DNA of 64,000 bases from Lathyrus oleraceus (Eukaryota > Streptophyta > Magnoliopsida > Fabales > Fabaceae): assembly GCF_024323335.1 (NCBI RefSeq), contig NC_066583.1, positions 16,272,665 through 16,336,664 of the forward strand, read 5' to 3'. The notes below the pieces were generated by a model, which ran no database searches, was not told the origin of the DNA, and saw only the letters and a list, made by a program, of their open reading frames with translations. This document shows, in pieces, positions 10,994 to 21,553 of this stretch; within the stretch, counting starts at the first letter, position 1, and every line of letters begins with the position of its first letter. The translations under genes were made by a program, and so were the position numbers.

Positions 10994-11978
10994 TGAAGGT
11001 GAGAAAAACAAGAAAGGGGGGGTTTGAATTGTTTTGGAAAATAAGCGCTTTTTGCAGAATAAGAACACACAGAATTTTATACTGGTTCGCTTATAACACA
11101 AAGCTACTCCAGTCCACCCGGCCAAGGTGATTTCGCCTTCAAAAAGGACTTAATCCACTAATCTTGAAAGATTATTACAACCAAACGTCTAAGAGAAAGA
11201 TCTCTTAGTCCTCCCAAGTATACAGACTACGCAGAGTCACTTGAGGAACAAAATCAATTTAATCAAAAAGGAATTGTAATCTAAAATGCTTCTAAGAGTA
11301 AGCAAATATTACAGCAAATAGAGCAAGCAAGTGTTTTCACGTATGAGCAACAACTCGTGAAAAGCTAAGAGAGAGGGTAGAGAATTTGTATGCGTTCAGG
11401 TGTGTCTCTCACTGAAGTATGTTGTCCTTTATATAGTGGTGAAAGGACCGTTGGAGTGATGGCAGAATATTTGTCTTTGATGAGTATTTAATGCCATTAC
11501 TTCTGTGTTTCTTGCCATAACCAATTTGTCTCCCTGAATAACTTCGTTCCAAATATACTTTCTTTCCATTTGAAGTTGTTGTTTCCGTTACTTATTCTGG
11601 ATTTGGAGAACCTTCGTCAGAATCTTCATTATCTCGGTCAATCGGAGATTGCGTTGAAGTTACATCAGAGCTTCTAAGAGTCCTGGTCTTTTAGATCATT
11701 AGAGTTGATTCCAGAGGAAGTTTAGAGCTTCTGGTATTCTGCTGTCCTGTTTTGCTCAGAGTCAAAACTTCTAGAGCGCACTTCTTCTTCAGATGCTTCT
11801 GATCTTCTAGTACTTTGTATCTGATTAGAGTCTGTATCTGATAAAGCGATCAGATTCCTTTGTTCTTATTCAGAGTCCTGCACACTTAGAGAAATTTTGT
11901 TAGGGTGCCATTTTTGGTTTCATCATTTGTTATCATCAAAATCCTGGAATCTATTGTAGAACTAATTTTGTTCTTACA
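10994..11978 (-). mobile_element. solo LTR, SIRE/Maximus-type copia, with TSD AGTAA
   Basis: On the minus strand it begins TGTAAGAACAAAATTAG and ends TTTCTCACCTTCA, with an AACCCCCCTTTCTTG stretch before the end; these ends are typical of SIRE-type copia LTRs of legumes. It is flanked by perfect 5-bp duplications AGTAA (10989-10993 and 11979-11983). No internal domain is present, so it is a solo LTR left by LTR-LTR recombination. It contains a TATATAAAGG-type TATA box near 11430-11440. Confidence 0.88.
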
Positions 11979-12222
11979 AGTAATAATACATTCCATAAGG
12001 AAAACTCACTGGGAGACAGAGACCCTGAGGGGATAAAGGGAATAAAATGCGTGAGCAGGTCACGACTTGAAACTTGCTGGGAGACACAAGGGGATTCCAC
12101 AAAAATAAATCAATGGAAAGACTCGAGCTGACGCAAAGACGCATGTATTGGGGAATATGCCAATACAGCAAAACTATCCACAAAGGATACTTCGGATAAA
12201 AATCCGGACTCAGGCGAGGATG

Positions 12223-13192
12223 TGTTACCACGAAATATTCCTAAGGCAGGTTGAAAGCACAAGTAATGAAAGAGCCCTGTGAATGTGGGGATCATACCCT
12301 ACCAAAAGTTAAAAAGATGTTGAAAGCAAATAAGAAAGAAAAACAAACCGAAAGACGAGGCCGACAGGGAAAGCTGGCTCCATCGACAGACCATTATGTC
12401 AACCAACGCGAGGTTTGGGACTTAAAGAATCCTAATCAAATGTGCAGAAGAAAGCTTCTCCCTAACGTCTGGGCGGGAGAAATTTGAAATTTAAAATAAC
12501 ATAACAGTTCCAAAAGAAATAAGAGCGCCATAACATGGAGCAGTTAGCCAGACATGGGTGCGGCGGTTATGCAGATCGTGTGTCATAACATCTGCTAGTT
12601 TCTAGGAAGTTAGCTTAGGAGTAGTTTCCTCTAGTTTAGTATAAATAGGAGTATCCCACAAGGGGCTAAAGGTGTTCACTTTGTACTACGAAACCACTTG
12701 TAAGAAAACTTCCCATTCCCAGCACGAGGAAGCAAGAGTTTCTCTGAGAGTGCTATGTACGTGAATCACCACATTTATTTCAATGCAACTTCCCTACTTT
12801 TCAATTGTTCCCGTTGAACATTTTATCTTAATTTCTTTTGTTTTTGAGTTATCATTTTACGTTGTCGTTTACGCTGTCGACACTGACTCTATCACGATCA
12901 TAGAGTTCACCAAAAGCGTGTTTGTAGTATACATCTTTTGAATGTTATAGTGTTGCCGGTCACGAGTCACCTACAGGCGATAACATCGTCTAAAACCGTT
13001 CGTGTGAGAAAACCCTACGCTTGTTCGACACTTTGTTGGGAGTCGTTCCTCACAAAGTCACTTCGTCGAAGTTTGGACAAGTTTCACTTGCACTAGCACA
13101 TGTCCTAGGATCAACTGGTCGATCCTGCAAGTAACCCTTCATTTTAAGTCTAGGGATGACCAGCGGTTATTTACCAAAATCCACAGTAAACA
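12223..13192 (+). mobile_element. solo LTR (970 bp), probably gypsy, with TSD GGATG
   Basis: The block is absent at the matching place in Ogres A and E, begins TGTTACCACG, ends CAGTAAACA (inverted TGTT/AACA ends), and is flanked by GGATG at 12218-12222 and 13193-13197. A TATAAATAGG box lies near 12640, about 420 bp from the start, which gives the + orientation. Superfamily is a guess: no internal region remains. Confidence 0.78.
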
Positions 13193-13229
13193 GGATGTCT
13201 ACTAAGGACTCAGCTGAGGAAGCAACAAA

Positions 13230-14100
13230 ATGAGGTATTACCGGTTACTAGGTAACAAAACTCAAAAAGAGACATGTGATTCAAACACCGGTATAAAGGT
13301 GAGAGAACAACACGCTCGGGGAGAAAGAATATCTAAGACCGGTATAAGGGTGAGAGATATCAATCATCCAAAACATCTGAGGAAAACCTAAAAGGTATAT
13401 TTCAACTCAGGAAAGTCTGACTCCATAAGGGACAAAAAGTCATAAAAAAGAGCAGGAGGAAGGAACACCAGGGATACCGGTTACTGGGCATATAATAGGT
13501 GACCAACCAGGCGTGAATTGGGGAATATTTCCCAGACACTCATCATCCGAAAGGAGGGCTGAAAAAGCAAACTCGATTACATGATGGACATTCGATCCCA
13601 CAAGGAAATATGAATCTTACTCAACTGGGGAAGAACAAAGACTTCTACTGAAGAGCGCATGAGATATACTATCTATTACCGTCAGAACATAGATAACATA
13701 CTCGCATGGGAGATTATCCACAACCGGTTACTGGGTTAATAAAGGATAAATCGACCGAAGAGAAAGGACATCGGGATACCGACTACTGGGTATATAATGA
13801 TGACCAATATAAAGGAGAAACAATCATTACCAAACAAGGGAAGATGAAAGATGACTCGCCGGGGATATATTGACAAGAGCAACGATCCCATAGATATATC
13901 ACCGGTTACTGGGTGGTATACTCAAACTAAGGAATATCAATACCAAATATTGGATAAAGATAACCAACAAAGAGGGGATCACATCTACCGGTTACTGGGT
14001 AGAAAACCACAGAAATAAGACTTACAACTACCAGTTACTGGGTAGAAGGCCACAAGATTCACTGGGGAAAGGTGGGAAATTACTGGTTACTAAGTAATTG
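13230..14100 (-). repeat. ACCGGTTACTGGGT-type dispersed array in Ogre B 3' UTR
   Basis: The motif recurs at irregular 40-250-bp spacing (near 13238, 13475, 13721, 13777, 13900, 13987, 14030 and 14079), with ACCGGTATAA-type variants at 13291 and 13338. The same array on the plus strand is in Ogres A (27670-28640) and E (52780-53215). Hypervariable 3' UTR repeats are a known property of Ogre elements. Confidence 0.75.
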
Positions 14101-14589
14101 AACAAACGAACCAACAGGGAACTGCAAGGGAAATAACAAGAATGGAGTCAATCTAGGAACAAACTAGAGAGACACAATGAAACAAGACTCAACCCAATGA
14201 GAATATAACTCAGGGGAGTAATTCCATCCCAATACATATTTAGGGAGGAGACTGAAACAATAATCATCCACGAGGACATAACTCAGTGGGGAATATAGAA
14301 AGAAAGATAGACACTTTCTGCCTACGGGGCTGACTCTATATGGAGAGATCAGACACAAACATCTGCTGGGGAAGAACATTTCACCAATGGCAGGAGATAA
14401 CAAGCAAAGGTATATGGCAAAGAATTCAACATGAATATCTGAATGTTAAAATTATGCATGTATATGCGTGGTTTATGTATGATTGATGCTGACAAACAGA
14501 CATATCTAACACAAACAGGTCCAAGAAACAATGGACAGACATCCGGTATAACGTCTCAAAAGAGACGAGATAGGCCCACAGGAGGAAAT

Positions 14590-15560
14590 CCAATCTGGTG
14601 GGGAGCATCATCTGTCAGGGGACACAGACTGCAGCTGAGGATCAAACAGAGTCGCTGCCGGGGATAAAGACCACCGTTGGAGATCAGAGACCGCTGTTGG
14701 CGATCAACAAGAGGTCACAACTATCAACTGCCGGGGATCTTCCAATAGTTCTCGGGAACACGCATATATAACAATAAGATCCATCATAGATGAACTCTCC
14801 TGGGGATCTCATCAGGGGATAATGCGAAATTCTGTGGGGAACATCCACCAAATAAAAATACATTAATCAAGAAAACTCTCTTCTCACCGCTGAGGAAACA
14901 TCTCTGCCACTGGGAGAAGGGACAAATTGCTCCGCTGGGGAAGCTACAGAGTCACCACCAAAGATTTGCTGCTGAACAGACAAAAGACCCATCGTAGAGG
15001 AAACTCTACTAGGGAGCTCAACACCGATAAGATTCCATCGTAGAAGAAACTCTACTGGGGAACTCATCAGGAAATGATATGAAAACTCTATGGGGAACAA
15101 CCACCAAACAGAAGTTCTATCAATCAACATACTTCCTCTCATCTGCTGGAGAGATATCTCTGCTAGGAGGACAGAGAACCACTGCTCCACTGGGGAAGGA
15201 TACAAACATCTTCAACACCAACTATGCTAAGGGGAAACTTCCAATCAGGAGGGGAAAACAAATATTAGGCTTTGATCAGGCAAATCCATGTGGAAAATTG
15301 AAGGCGATCATACTGGGGATAACTTCCTGTGAGCAACCTTACTGGGGATCAATTGTAGGCAAGCCCGCTGGGGAGAAACCACAAGACAGATTGCTGAGGA
15401 TAACTGACCAACCTGTTGGGGATAACCGACCCAGGAGATATCTGGAAGATAACTTTGCAGGGAATCCAAGTTTACTTTTGCTGAGGATTTCCACTCAGGC
15501 TAGGAATTCCTGCCCACTCTGAGGGAGATTTCCAATCATGCTGGGGAAAAGACGCACTCC
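14590..15560 (-). repeat. CTGGGGA-type dispersed array in Ogre B 3' UTR
   Basis: Short blocks ending in CTGGGGA, CTGGGGAT or CCGGGGAT recur every 25-60 bp. The reverse form (TCCCCAG) fills 26260-27130 in Ogre A and 51660-52170 in E. The motif is the same as the last bases of the tRNA-Arg primer-binding site at 18132-18149. Confidence 0.65.
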
Positions 15561-15780
15561 TCGGAAAATAGATAGTATATCAATTTTTATCAATCTATAA
15601 GGGATTTTAGGTCAATCCACACAAGGGATGACAACCATATATTTGAAAATATTAACCATTTAGATATATATGGAAATATCACATTAATAATATCTGGAAA
15701 AAAAATTTACACCAAAGAAGTACAGTCTTGGTAACCAAATACAATACAAGAGAGAAGGAAAATGAACATCCTATGGAACC

Positions 15781-17232
15781 CTAGAAACAATCATCTAAAG
15801 CTATGGAGACTAGAAGATAAGCTGCACGAAGCCTCTTCACCTCCCTCTCATAGGTTGCCACCATATTTACCTTCTCTTTGGCGAGTCGATCATACTTCCT
15901 CTTCCAGAACTTAGAAGACTGAGGAAGAAGAGAAGTCAATGCATCATCAGGCTCATCAATGACCTGGTGCTCCAGAAACTCTATCAAAGCATCCTTCTCT
16001 CTCAGCTGCTGAAGTAGCTCTTCTCGTTCACGGATCCAGGCACGTGAACGGTCTTCGTCTCTCAACTCCTCTACTCCTTGGTCAGGGAGGGTTGAAGGCC
16101 CAGCCACAACCAAAGGCATAGGTCTTGGATACTCATAAGGCATAAGGTACTCGAAAGCTCTCCTCCTCACCCAAGAGGTATAAGGTTCCAAAGCAAGGCA
16201 ATTCTTCGGACCAAGCTCTCTCCTTCCCTTCCTATGGATCTTACGCCAAGCGTGAACCATCCTGCCCTTCAAGCCTCGGGGATCTTTACCCTCTTGGAAG
16301 AACACACCTTCTAACGGAATGTTATTAGGTTTATCCTTTAGGGGGAACCCAAGATGACGACGTGCTAAAATAGGGTTGTAGTTAATCCCACCACATGTAC
16401 CAAGAAGAGGCACATTGGAGAATTCACCACAAGAGTAGATAATCTGCACACCATCATAGACACGGTTGTACCAAAAGATATCATCATTAGTGAGAGACAT
16501 AAGTCTCGTGGACCACCATAGACATCCTTTGTTCTCCTTGAAGGCGACCGTCTGCGGCAAGTGCAAAATAAACCACTTGTACAACAGAGGGAAACAACAC
16601 ACAATGGTACCACCACCCTTTGCATTCCTCATATGCAAAGAGAAATAAGTGTCACCCAAAAGATTTGGAACAGGATTAAGAGTAGAGAAAATCCTAATAG
16701 CGTTCACATCCACAAACTTATCGATATTGGGGAATAACACTAGCCCATAGATGAGAAGTAAAAATATGGCCTCAAAGGTGTCCTCACTTATGGCCTTCCC
16801 ATACATAGTAGCTTGAGCAATGAGGAACTCTGAAGGGAGACCTTGAATTCCACCCTTGGTAGTCATATGAGCACCAACCAGAGATTCACCTATATGCAAC
16901 ATATCAGTTATCTCTTGAGAAGTAGGAACCCTCTCTAAGCCACTGAACGACAACTGATCTAGGATAGGGATACCCACAAGATGGGCATACTCCTCAAGCG
17001 TGGGCAAAAGCTGGAAATCCAGAAATGTGAAGCATTGATACAATGGATCATAGAACTGCACCAATACACTCATCAATCCTTCGTCCACTTGAGTAGCCAG
17101 AATAGATAGAAGCTTCCCATAACGAGCCTTGAAATCCAAGGGATCTAATACATAGGATGTCAAATTCCTTAGCTCTTCCAAGTCGGGTTGTCTGAAACTG
17201 TACTTCTTCGTATTCTTTCTTTGTCTATCCAT
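15781..17232 (-). CDS. Ogre ORF1 protein, intact (483 aa)
   Basis: This is the extra ORF that Ogre elements carry between the 5' LTR and gag; its function is not known. The frame is open for 483 codons with no stop. I place the start at the ATG at 17232-17230 (MDRQRKNTKK) because Ogre E begins at the matching codon (MDKQRRNTNK) and both frames are then 1452 bp; the frame is also open 33 codons further upstream. Residues about 10-330 form a globular region rich in W, Y, F and L with conserved VDEGLMSVLVQFYDPLY, LPTLEEYAHLVGIPI and GDTYFSLHMRNAKGGG. This resembles uncharacterised plant proteins (DUF7745 type) related to mobile-domain proteins. The last 100 residues are charged and probably coiled coil (RAWIREREELLQQLREKDAL). 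B has no gag or pol, so any use would be in trans. Family assignment is from memory. Confidence 0.85.
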   Translation of the reverse strand: MDRQRKNTKKYSFRQPDLEELRNLTSYVLDPLDFKARYGKLLSILATQVDEGLMSVLVQFYDPLYQCFTFLDFQLLPTLEEYAHLVGIPILDQLSFSGLERVPTSQEITDMLHIGESLVGAHMTTKGGIQGLPSEFLIAQATMYGKAISEDTFEAIFLLLIYGLVLFPNIDKFVDVNAIRIFSTLNPVPNLLGDTYFSLHMRNAKGGGTIVCCFPLLYKWFILHLPQTVAFKENKGCLWWSTRLMSLTNDDIFWYNRVYDGVQIIYSCGEFSNVPLLGTCGGINYNPILARRHLGFPLKDKPNNIPLEGVFFQEGKDPRGLKGRMVHAWRKIHRKGRRELGPKNCLALEPYTSWVRRRAFEYLMPYEYPRPMPLVVAGPSTLPDQGVEELRDEDRSRAWIREREELLQQLREKDALIEFLEHQVIDEPDDALTSLLPQSSKFWKRKYDRLAKEKVNMVATYEREVKRLRAAYLLVSIALDDCF

Positions 17233-18131
17233 GTCTGAAGATTTGCAAATAGACCTCTTAAGTTCCTTGAAAATTTTCTTATTATTGATGATATGGATGC
17301 AAATGGGTGCATGAATGCATGGATGCAACAATCACACTCAAGGATCAAGCAAATCACACCACACAAAGGTCATGGGATGTATCAAGTCATCCTTAATATC
17401 AATCATCCATTTTGGATGATATTGGTATACACCTTATCAACACCCAAGATCCATTGATATTAAGGATACACAAGAACAGATCAACCACGAATCAAGGGTT
17501 TGTTGCAAGTCACGAGCATGGAGTCTCGGTTAAGAACCACCCAAAGGGAGTGTACTAGGGTTTAAACCTGCCAAACATGTTCTACAAGAGGTTCCCATAG
17601 TCATCATCCCATCTTTCGGATATTATCGGATAAACGACTACTTGTATTCCAAAAATATTCTCAAGAGAGACTCTTATGAGTGTAGTATCGCGTAACAATC
17701 GTATCAAATCTTACACTTGAACGACCTTCGCACTACGTCCTAAAAATAGGCTAAGATGGGCTTGGTAAACTAAGGTCCTTGGCTTCTAAGGTCGATATTG
17801 GAAAGAGTAATGTCTAACCACGACTACTCGTGTGACATTATTGATCCCAACATGACCTCCACCAAGTGAATGGGCTTGCAAGTCAACTTGCTAAGGAATA
17901 ACTCCACAGAAGTTGACAAGACTATGTTATTCTTCTATCCTAAGTGCACTCGAGTTCGGGTATAGAACTCATCTCACAAAGATCACAAAGCATACAAGGA
18001 ATTATTATATCAAGCAATTCAATCATTACATATAATACAATAATCCCAAATTGCACAAAAATATGTCACAAAAAATAATATACAATACAATACAACAAAA
18101 TGAAAAGTAGGCAAAGCCCACTAGGCAAATA
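17233..18131 (-). other. 5' UTR of Ogre B
   Basis: About 900 bases lie between PBS and ORF1. The part at 17520-17850 matches 41112-41450 in front of ORF1 in Ogre E (for example the TGTCACACGAGTAGTCGTGG stretch, an 18-20-bp near-palindrome). I see no gene in it. Confidence 0.7.
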
Positions 18132-18149
18132 TCCCCAGCAGAGTCGCCA
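18132..18149 (-). other. Ogre B primer-binding site (tRNA-Arg)
   Basis: On the minus strand TGGCGACTCTGCTGGGGA begins six bases after the LTR end. This is the known Ogre PBS complementary to the 3' end of tRNA-Arg, and it primes minus-strand DNA synthesis. Confidence 0.9.
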
Positions 18150-20901
18150 CTTTTCTGTAGCGGGGTATTCGTTACTTTTAGATTTATGGACTAAATCAAA
18201 AGTAAACCATACAAGTCGAGTCACCACCGCACTTCTATTTATCCAAAGGAAAGGTTAGAAAGAGAACAAAAACCGAGAAGTTTTATCGAATCAAAAACTA
18301 ATAAAAATGTCAGAGATCGGGGTAAGGGGGTTGGTTATGCAATGGGAAGGTGTTAAGCACCTAAAACATCCTAGGTACTCCTAGGGAGCCCTTTTCACAC
18401 TTGTTGTAAGGTTGGTAGTTTGTGAAAAAAAAATTGTGCAAACATCATTGGGGAGATGAGAGAAGAATATACAAGTTATTTATAATTTTGTGTTTGGATG
18501 GATAAACCCATTGCCTACGTACCATCTTAAAAAAGATTAGGATCAAAACCTCGTAGTTCGGGGTAAAAATCTCGAAACAAGTTGGTGAATTGATTGGTCC
18601 AAAAGCCTTAAGGTCTTTTGTTATCCAAGGGAGAAAACTCAACCTAAAAACCACAAATCCACCATGTAAGGATAGCTTCAACATACTAGTGAGGGGTTAA
18701 CCCTATAATAAGCATGGAAGACTCATTGTCCATCACTAAGGATATAGGTGAGTACTATATCTACCTCAAGGATAACTCAAACCTAATAGCTAAAGGTTAT
18801 GAAAAGTTTTTGATAAGGAAGTGGCCATTGAAACCACAAAAGTATTTGAGTGAGTTATATTTACCAATGAAAAGTATTTACAAAATATGGTCAAAGTTGG
18901 CTTAAAGATTCAATTCAAAATAAGTGTTATGAAAAGAAAGTTTGAAAATCAAAAGCATAATGCTTAGGTTTCTAATGTTTGAAAACAAGTGTTAAATGTT
19001 TGCACAAAAGTTTTGGCTTAGGTTAGAGTGGAGGGAAGAAGAAGAATGGCTAAGTCCTAAGCATACAAGAGATGAAGGATAAGAAACAAGACCACAAATG
19101 GAGTTCCTCTCTTGAGATCATATTGATGATCCAAGTAGCTCCCATCCTTTGGAATAAGCAAGCAAATATGTATACTCAAGCAATTGATCAAGCAAGCAAA
19201 TCTCTTAGGAATCTTCCAATGGCTCTTGTATCTCTCTCTTTTGAAGCATATGGCAATGGTTCTTCAATTTGGCTCAAATAGTAATCCCTAACACAAAAGC
19301 ACACACATCAAAAATTTCCATGAAGCAAATCAAGAATGGACAAGAGTGAGTTTAGAGATTTGGTCCTTCTAATCCATCTTCAACATTAAGGCCTTTTTAC
19401 TCCATTTTGCATAGGGTATGTGCTAGAATCTAAGTCCATTTGTTCATTTTTGCATTTGGTCCACAACAATCAAAACAAAAGCACAAGCACAATAATATAT
19501 ACACAATTATGTGCTCAAGTGAGCAAAAGGCAAATTGCATTAACATAAACATGTGCTCAAATGAGCAAAGGGCAAAAGCAAATGAATAATATGTATAAGA
19601 ATAGTAAATTGCATAAATGTAAAGTGCAAGAATTAAATGTTAATGGTTAATGGTTAGTGTTAGAGTTAGTGTGCCATAAGGAAATTTAGCGCTATGTTAA
19701 GCAATCGTAATTGGACCTATGTAGAAGTCACAACTATCTGAGGCCGGTCAATAATAATATAGGCAACAACACAAGTTAGAGATCTTGATTAGTGAATCAA
19801 GCTCCTACAACTTGCCATGCCAAAAGAAGATGAGAAATGATCTTGTATTGATTTAGGTTCTTTGCTTGATTAGGAGGCAACCTATCCTTAATGCAAAGCC
19901 ATTCACTTGATCCATGATCAAGTTAAATTAGATTTGAATCAAGGAAGGTTAAACCTCCCATGTATCAAGGCTAACCACCAATCTTTAACTCATTGATAAA
20001 AAAAAAGAAAAAAAAAAGAAGAAGAAGAATATTAAAGTGCATTAATGGATATGAAATGAAATAATCAACAAGCATTGACCAAAGATAGAGAAGATCAAGG
20101 TCAAACAATAGTAAACAGAACTAAAATAAAGATTAGAAGTCAAGAAACAAATAAAATATTTTTGGTATTTTTTCAAAATTAAAATAATACTTGAATTAAA
20201 ATAATAAAGAAAGGTCAAACTTCAAATTCACTTCAAATCAACTTTGAAAAGTCCAAGTGAATTATCCTAAGTTCAACAAGGTCAAACAAAGTTTGACAAA
20301 AAATTTCAGCATTTATAGAAGTCAGAAACTATTTTTTATCAATTAAAAATGCATAAAAATAACCTAATTGAATTAAAATCTCAAATAAATCTCAAATCAA
20401 TTAATAAATTGATGAGAATGTTTTTCATAGATCTATCATCATTCAAAGAGGTTGGAAAAATATTTTTGTATTTTTTGAATATCAAAAACTATTTAAAATA
20501 ATTTAAAAATAAGCAAAAAAGAGAAAATTCCTAAAAAATAGCAAATGATAAAATAAAAAATATTAAAAATCATTTTTAGAGACTAGAAATTAAAAGAAGA
20601 AAAATGCAATTGGTCTCACATTTTTTGGACCAATAATGAAGGAGATATGAATTTTTAAAATGAAATGGAATTAAAAGAAATAAAAGAAAATTAAAATCAG
20701 AATTTAAAAATAACAAAAAGCGTGGAGCGTTGGATGTAGAGCTCATTAATTGAGCTGGCAAATCGTGTGGCTCGTGAGTGCGCTTCCATCATACACGTGA
20801 GTCAATGCATCACATGCTGCCAATTGAAAAGTCATAACATTGTATGGATGAGATCTGATCTGGAAACACAAATGCACGGTCCAAATTTGATCTGGAGACC
20901 A

Positions 20902-21029
20902 GACGGTGGTATGCACCACCGTCTTCTCCGGCCAGCTTCCGGCGAAGGTCAAATTTGCAGAGAAATAAATGTGCATGAAAAGCCACGATCTAGGTACCAA
21001 ACGAAAGCTGGGGTGATGTACATAACCCC
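20902..21029. promoter_or_regulatory. Two palindromes in Ogre B 5' LTR transcribed region
   Basis: One site, GGGGTGATGTACATAACCCC (21010-21029), has a single mismatch; the other (20902-20923) has perfect 9-bp arms GACGGTGGT and ACCACCGTC around ATGC. They match the pair at 31051-31244 in Ogre A's LTR. Confidence 0.65.
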
Positions 21030-21469
21030 TGTGCCAACCAAATTCTCTCTAGGCTTCCATAGTAAGAGGAATCAGAGCATGAATTTTTGTGGTGTTCAAC
21101 TGAACTTATTGGAGTTTGAAAATTCAAAGCTCTAAACAATTGCCTCTATGACGAGGACTTCAGACAACACAGTAACAACTAGAAACAAGCAATATACTAG
21201 TGGATTCGAAGAAAATAAAGTTTGAAGTAAACCTCTGATTTGCAGAGTTTGAGAGCACAATTTCTTGGTGATTAAGCTTGCAGTGTACTCGATAGATCAA
21301 AGTGAGCAAGGCTAAGGAACTTTAGATCTGAAATCAATCAATGAAATTGAAGTTTAGATCTGAAAAAATTGAGAGAAAAAATGGTGAGTTCCTTTGAGTA
21401 TTGGTGAGGAATCAATCGTGAAGCATTTAGGACGCCTCCAGGTTACTGAAATGAGGAGCATAAGGCATG

Positions 21470-21553
21470 TATTTATAGCAAGGCAATGGCTGTGATGTAT
21501 TAATAATTCATTGCATGGATGGAAAGGGCCTCCATGCATGGGCCTGTACAGGC
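21470..21553 (-). promoter_or_regulatory. Core promoter of Ogre B 5' LTR
   Basis: TATAAATA (minus strand, 21470-21477) is preceded by about 65 bp by the perfect 12-bp palindrome GCCTGTACAGGC (21542-21553). This would drive the Ogre genomic RNA toward ORF1. Confidence 0.7.

Larger units (their letters stand above)
10776..15645 (-). other. 3' UTR of Ogre B with two solo-LTR insertions
   Basis: This noncoding stretch corresponds to the 3' UTRs of Ogres A (25428-29150) and E (50364-53769). On the plus strand as printed, it carries CTGGGGA-type repeats at 14590-15560, ACCGGTTACTGGGT-type repeats at 13230-14100, and a unique conserved piece near 14455-14530. Solo LTRs occupy 10994-11978 and 12223-13192. 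I see no gene in it. Confidence 0.8.

Noticed and set aside
13230..14100. Evenly repeated motif suggesting a CRISPR-like array
   Set aside because: Spacing is irregular, the motif is short and degenerate, and this is plant nuclear DNA.
16365..16625. Alternate-frame proteins inside ORF1 (also 42328-42615)
   Set aside because: They are other-frame readings of the conserved ORF1 in B and E; conservation follows the ORF1 frame.
18132..18149. tRNA-Arg match as a tRNA gene
   Set aside because: Only 18 bases match the tRNA 3' end and they sit six bases after an LTR end: this is a primer-binding site.
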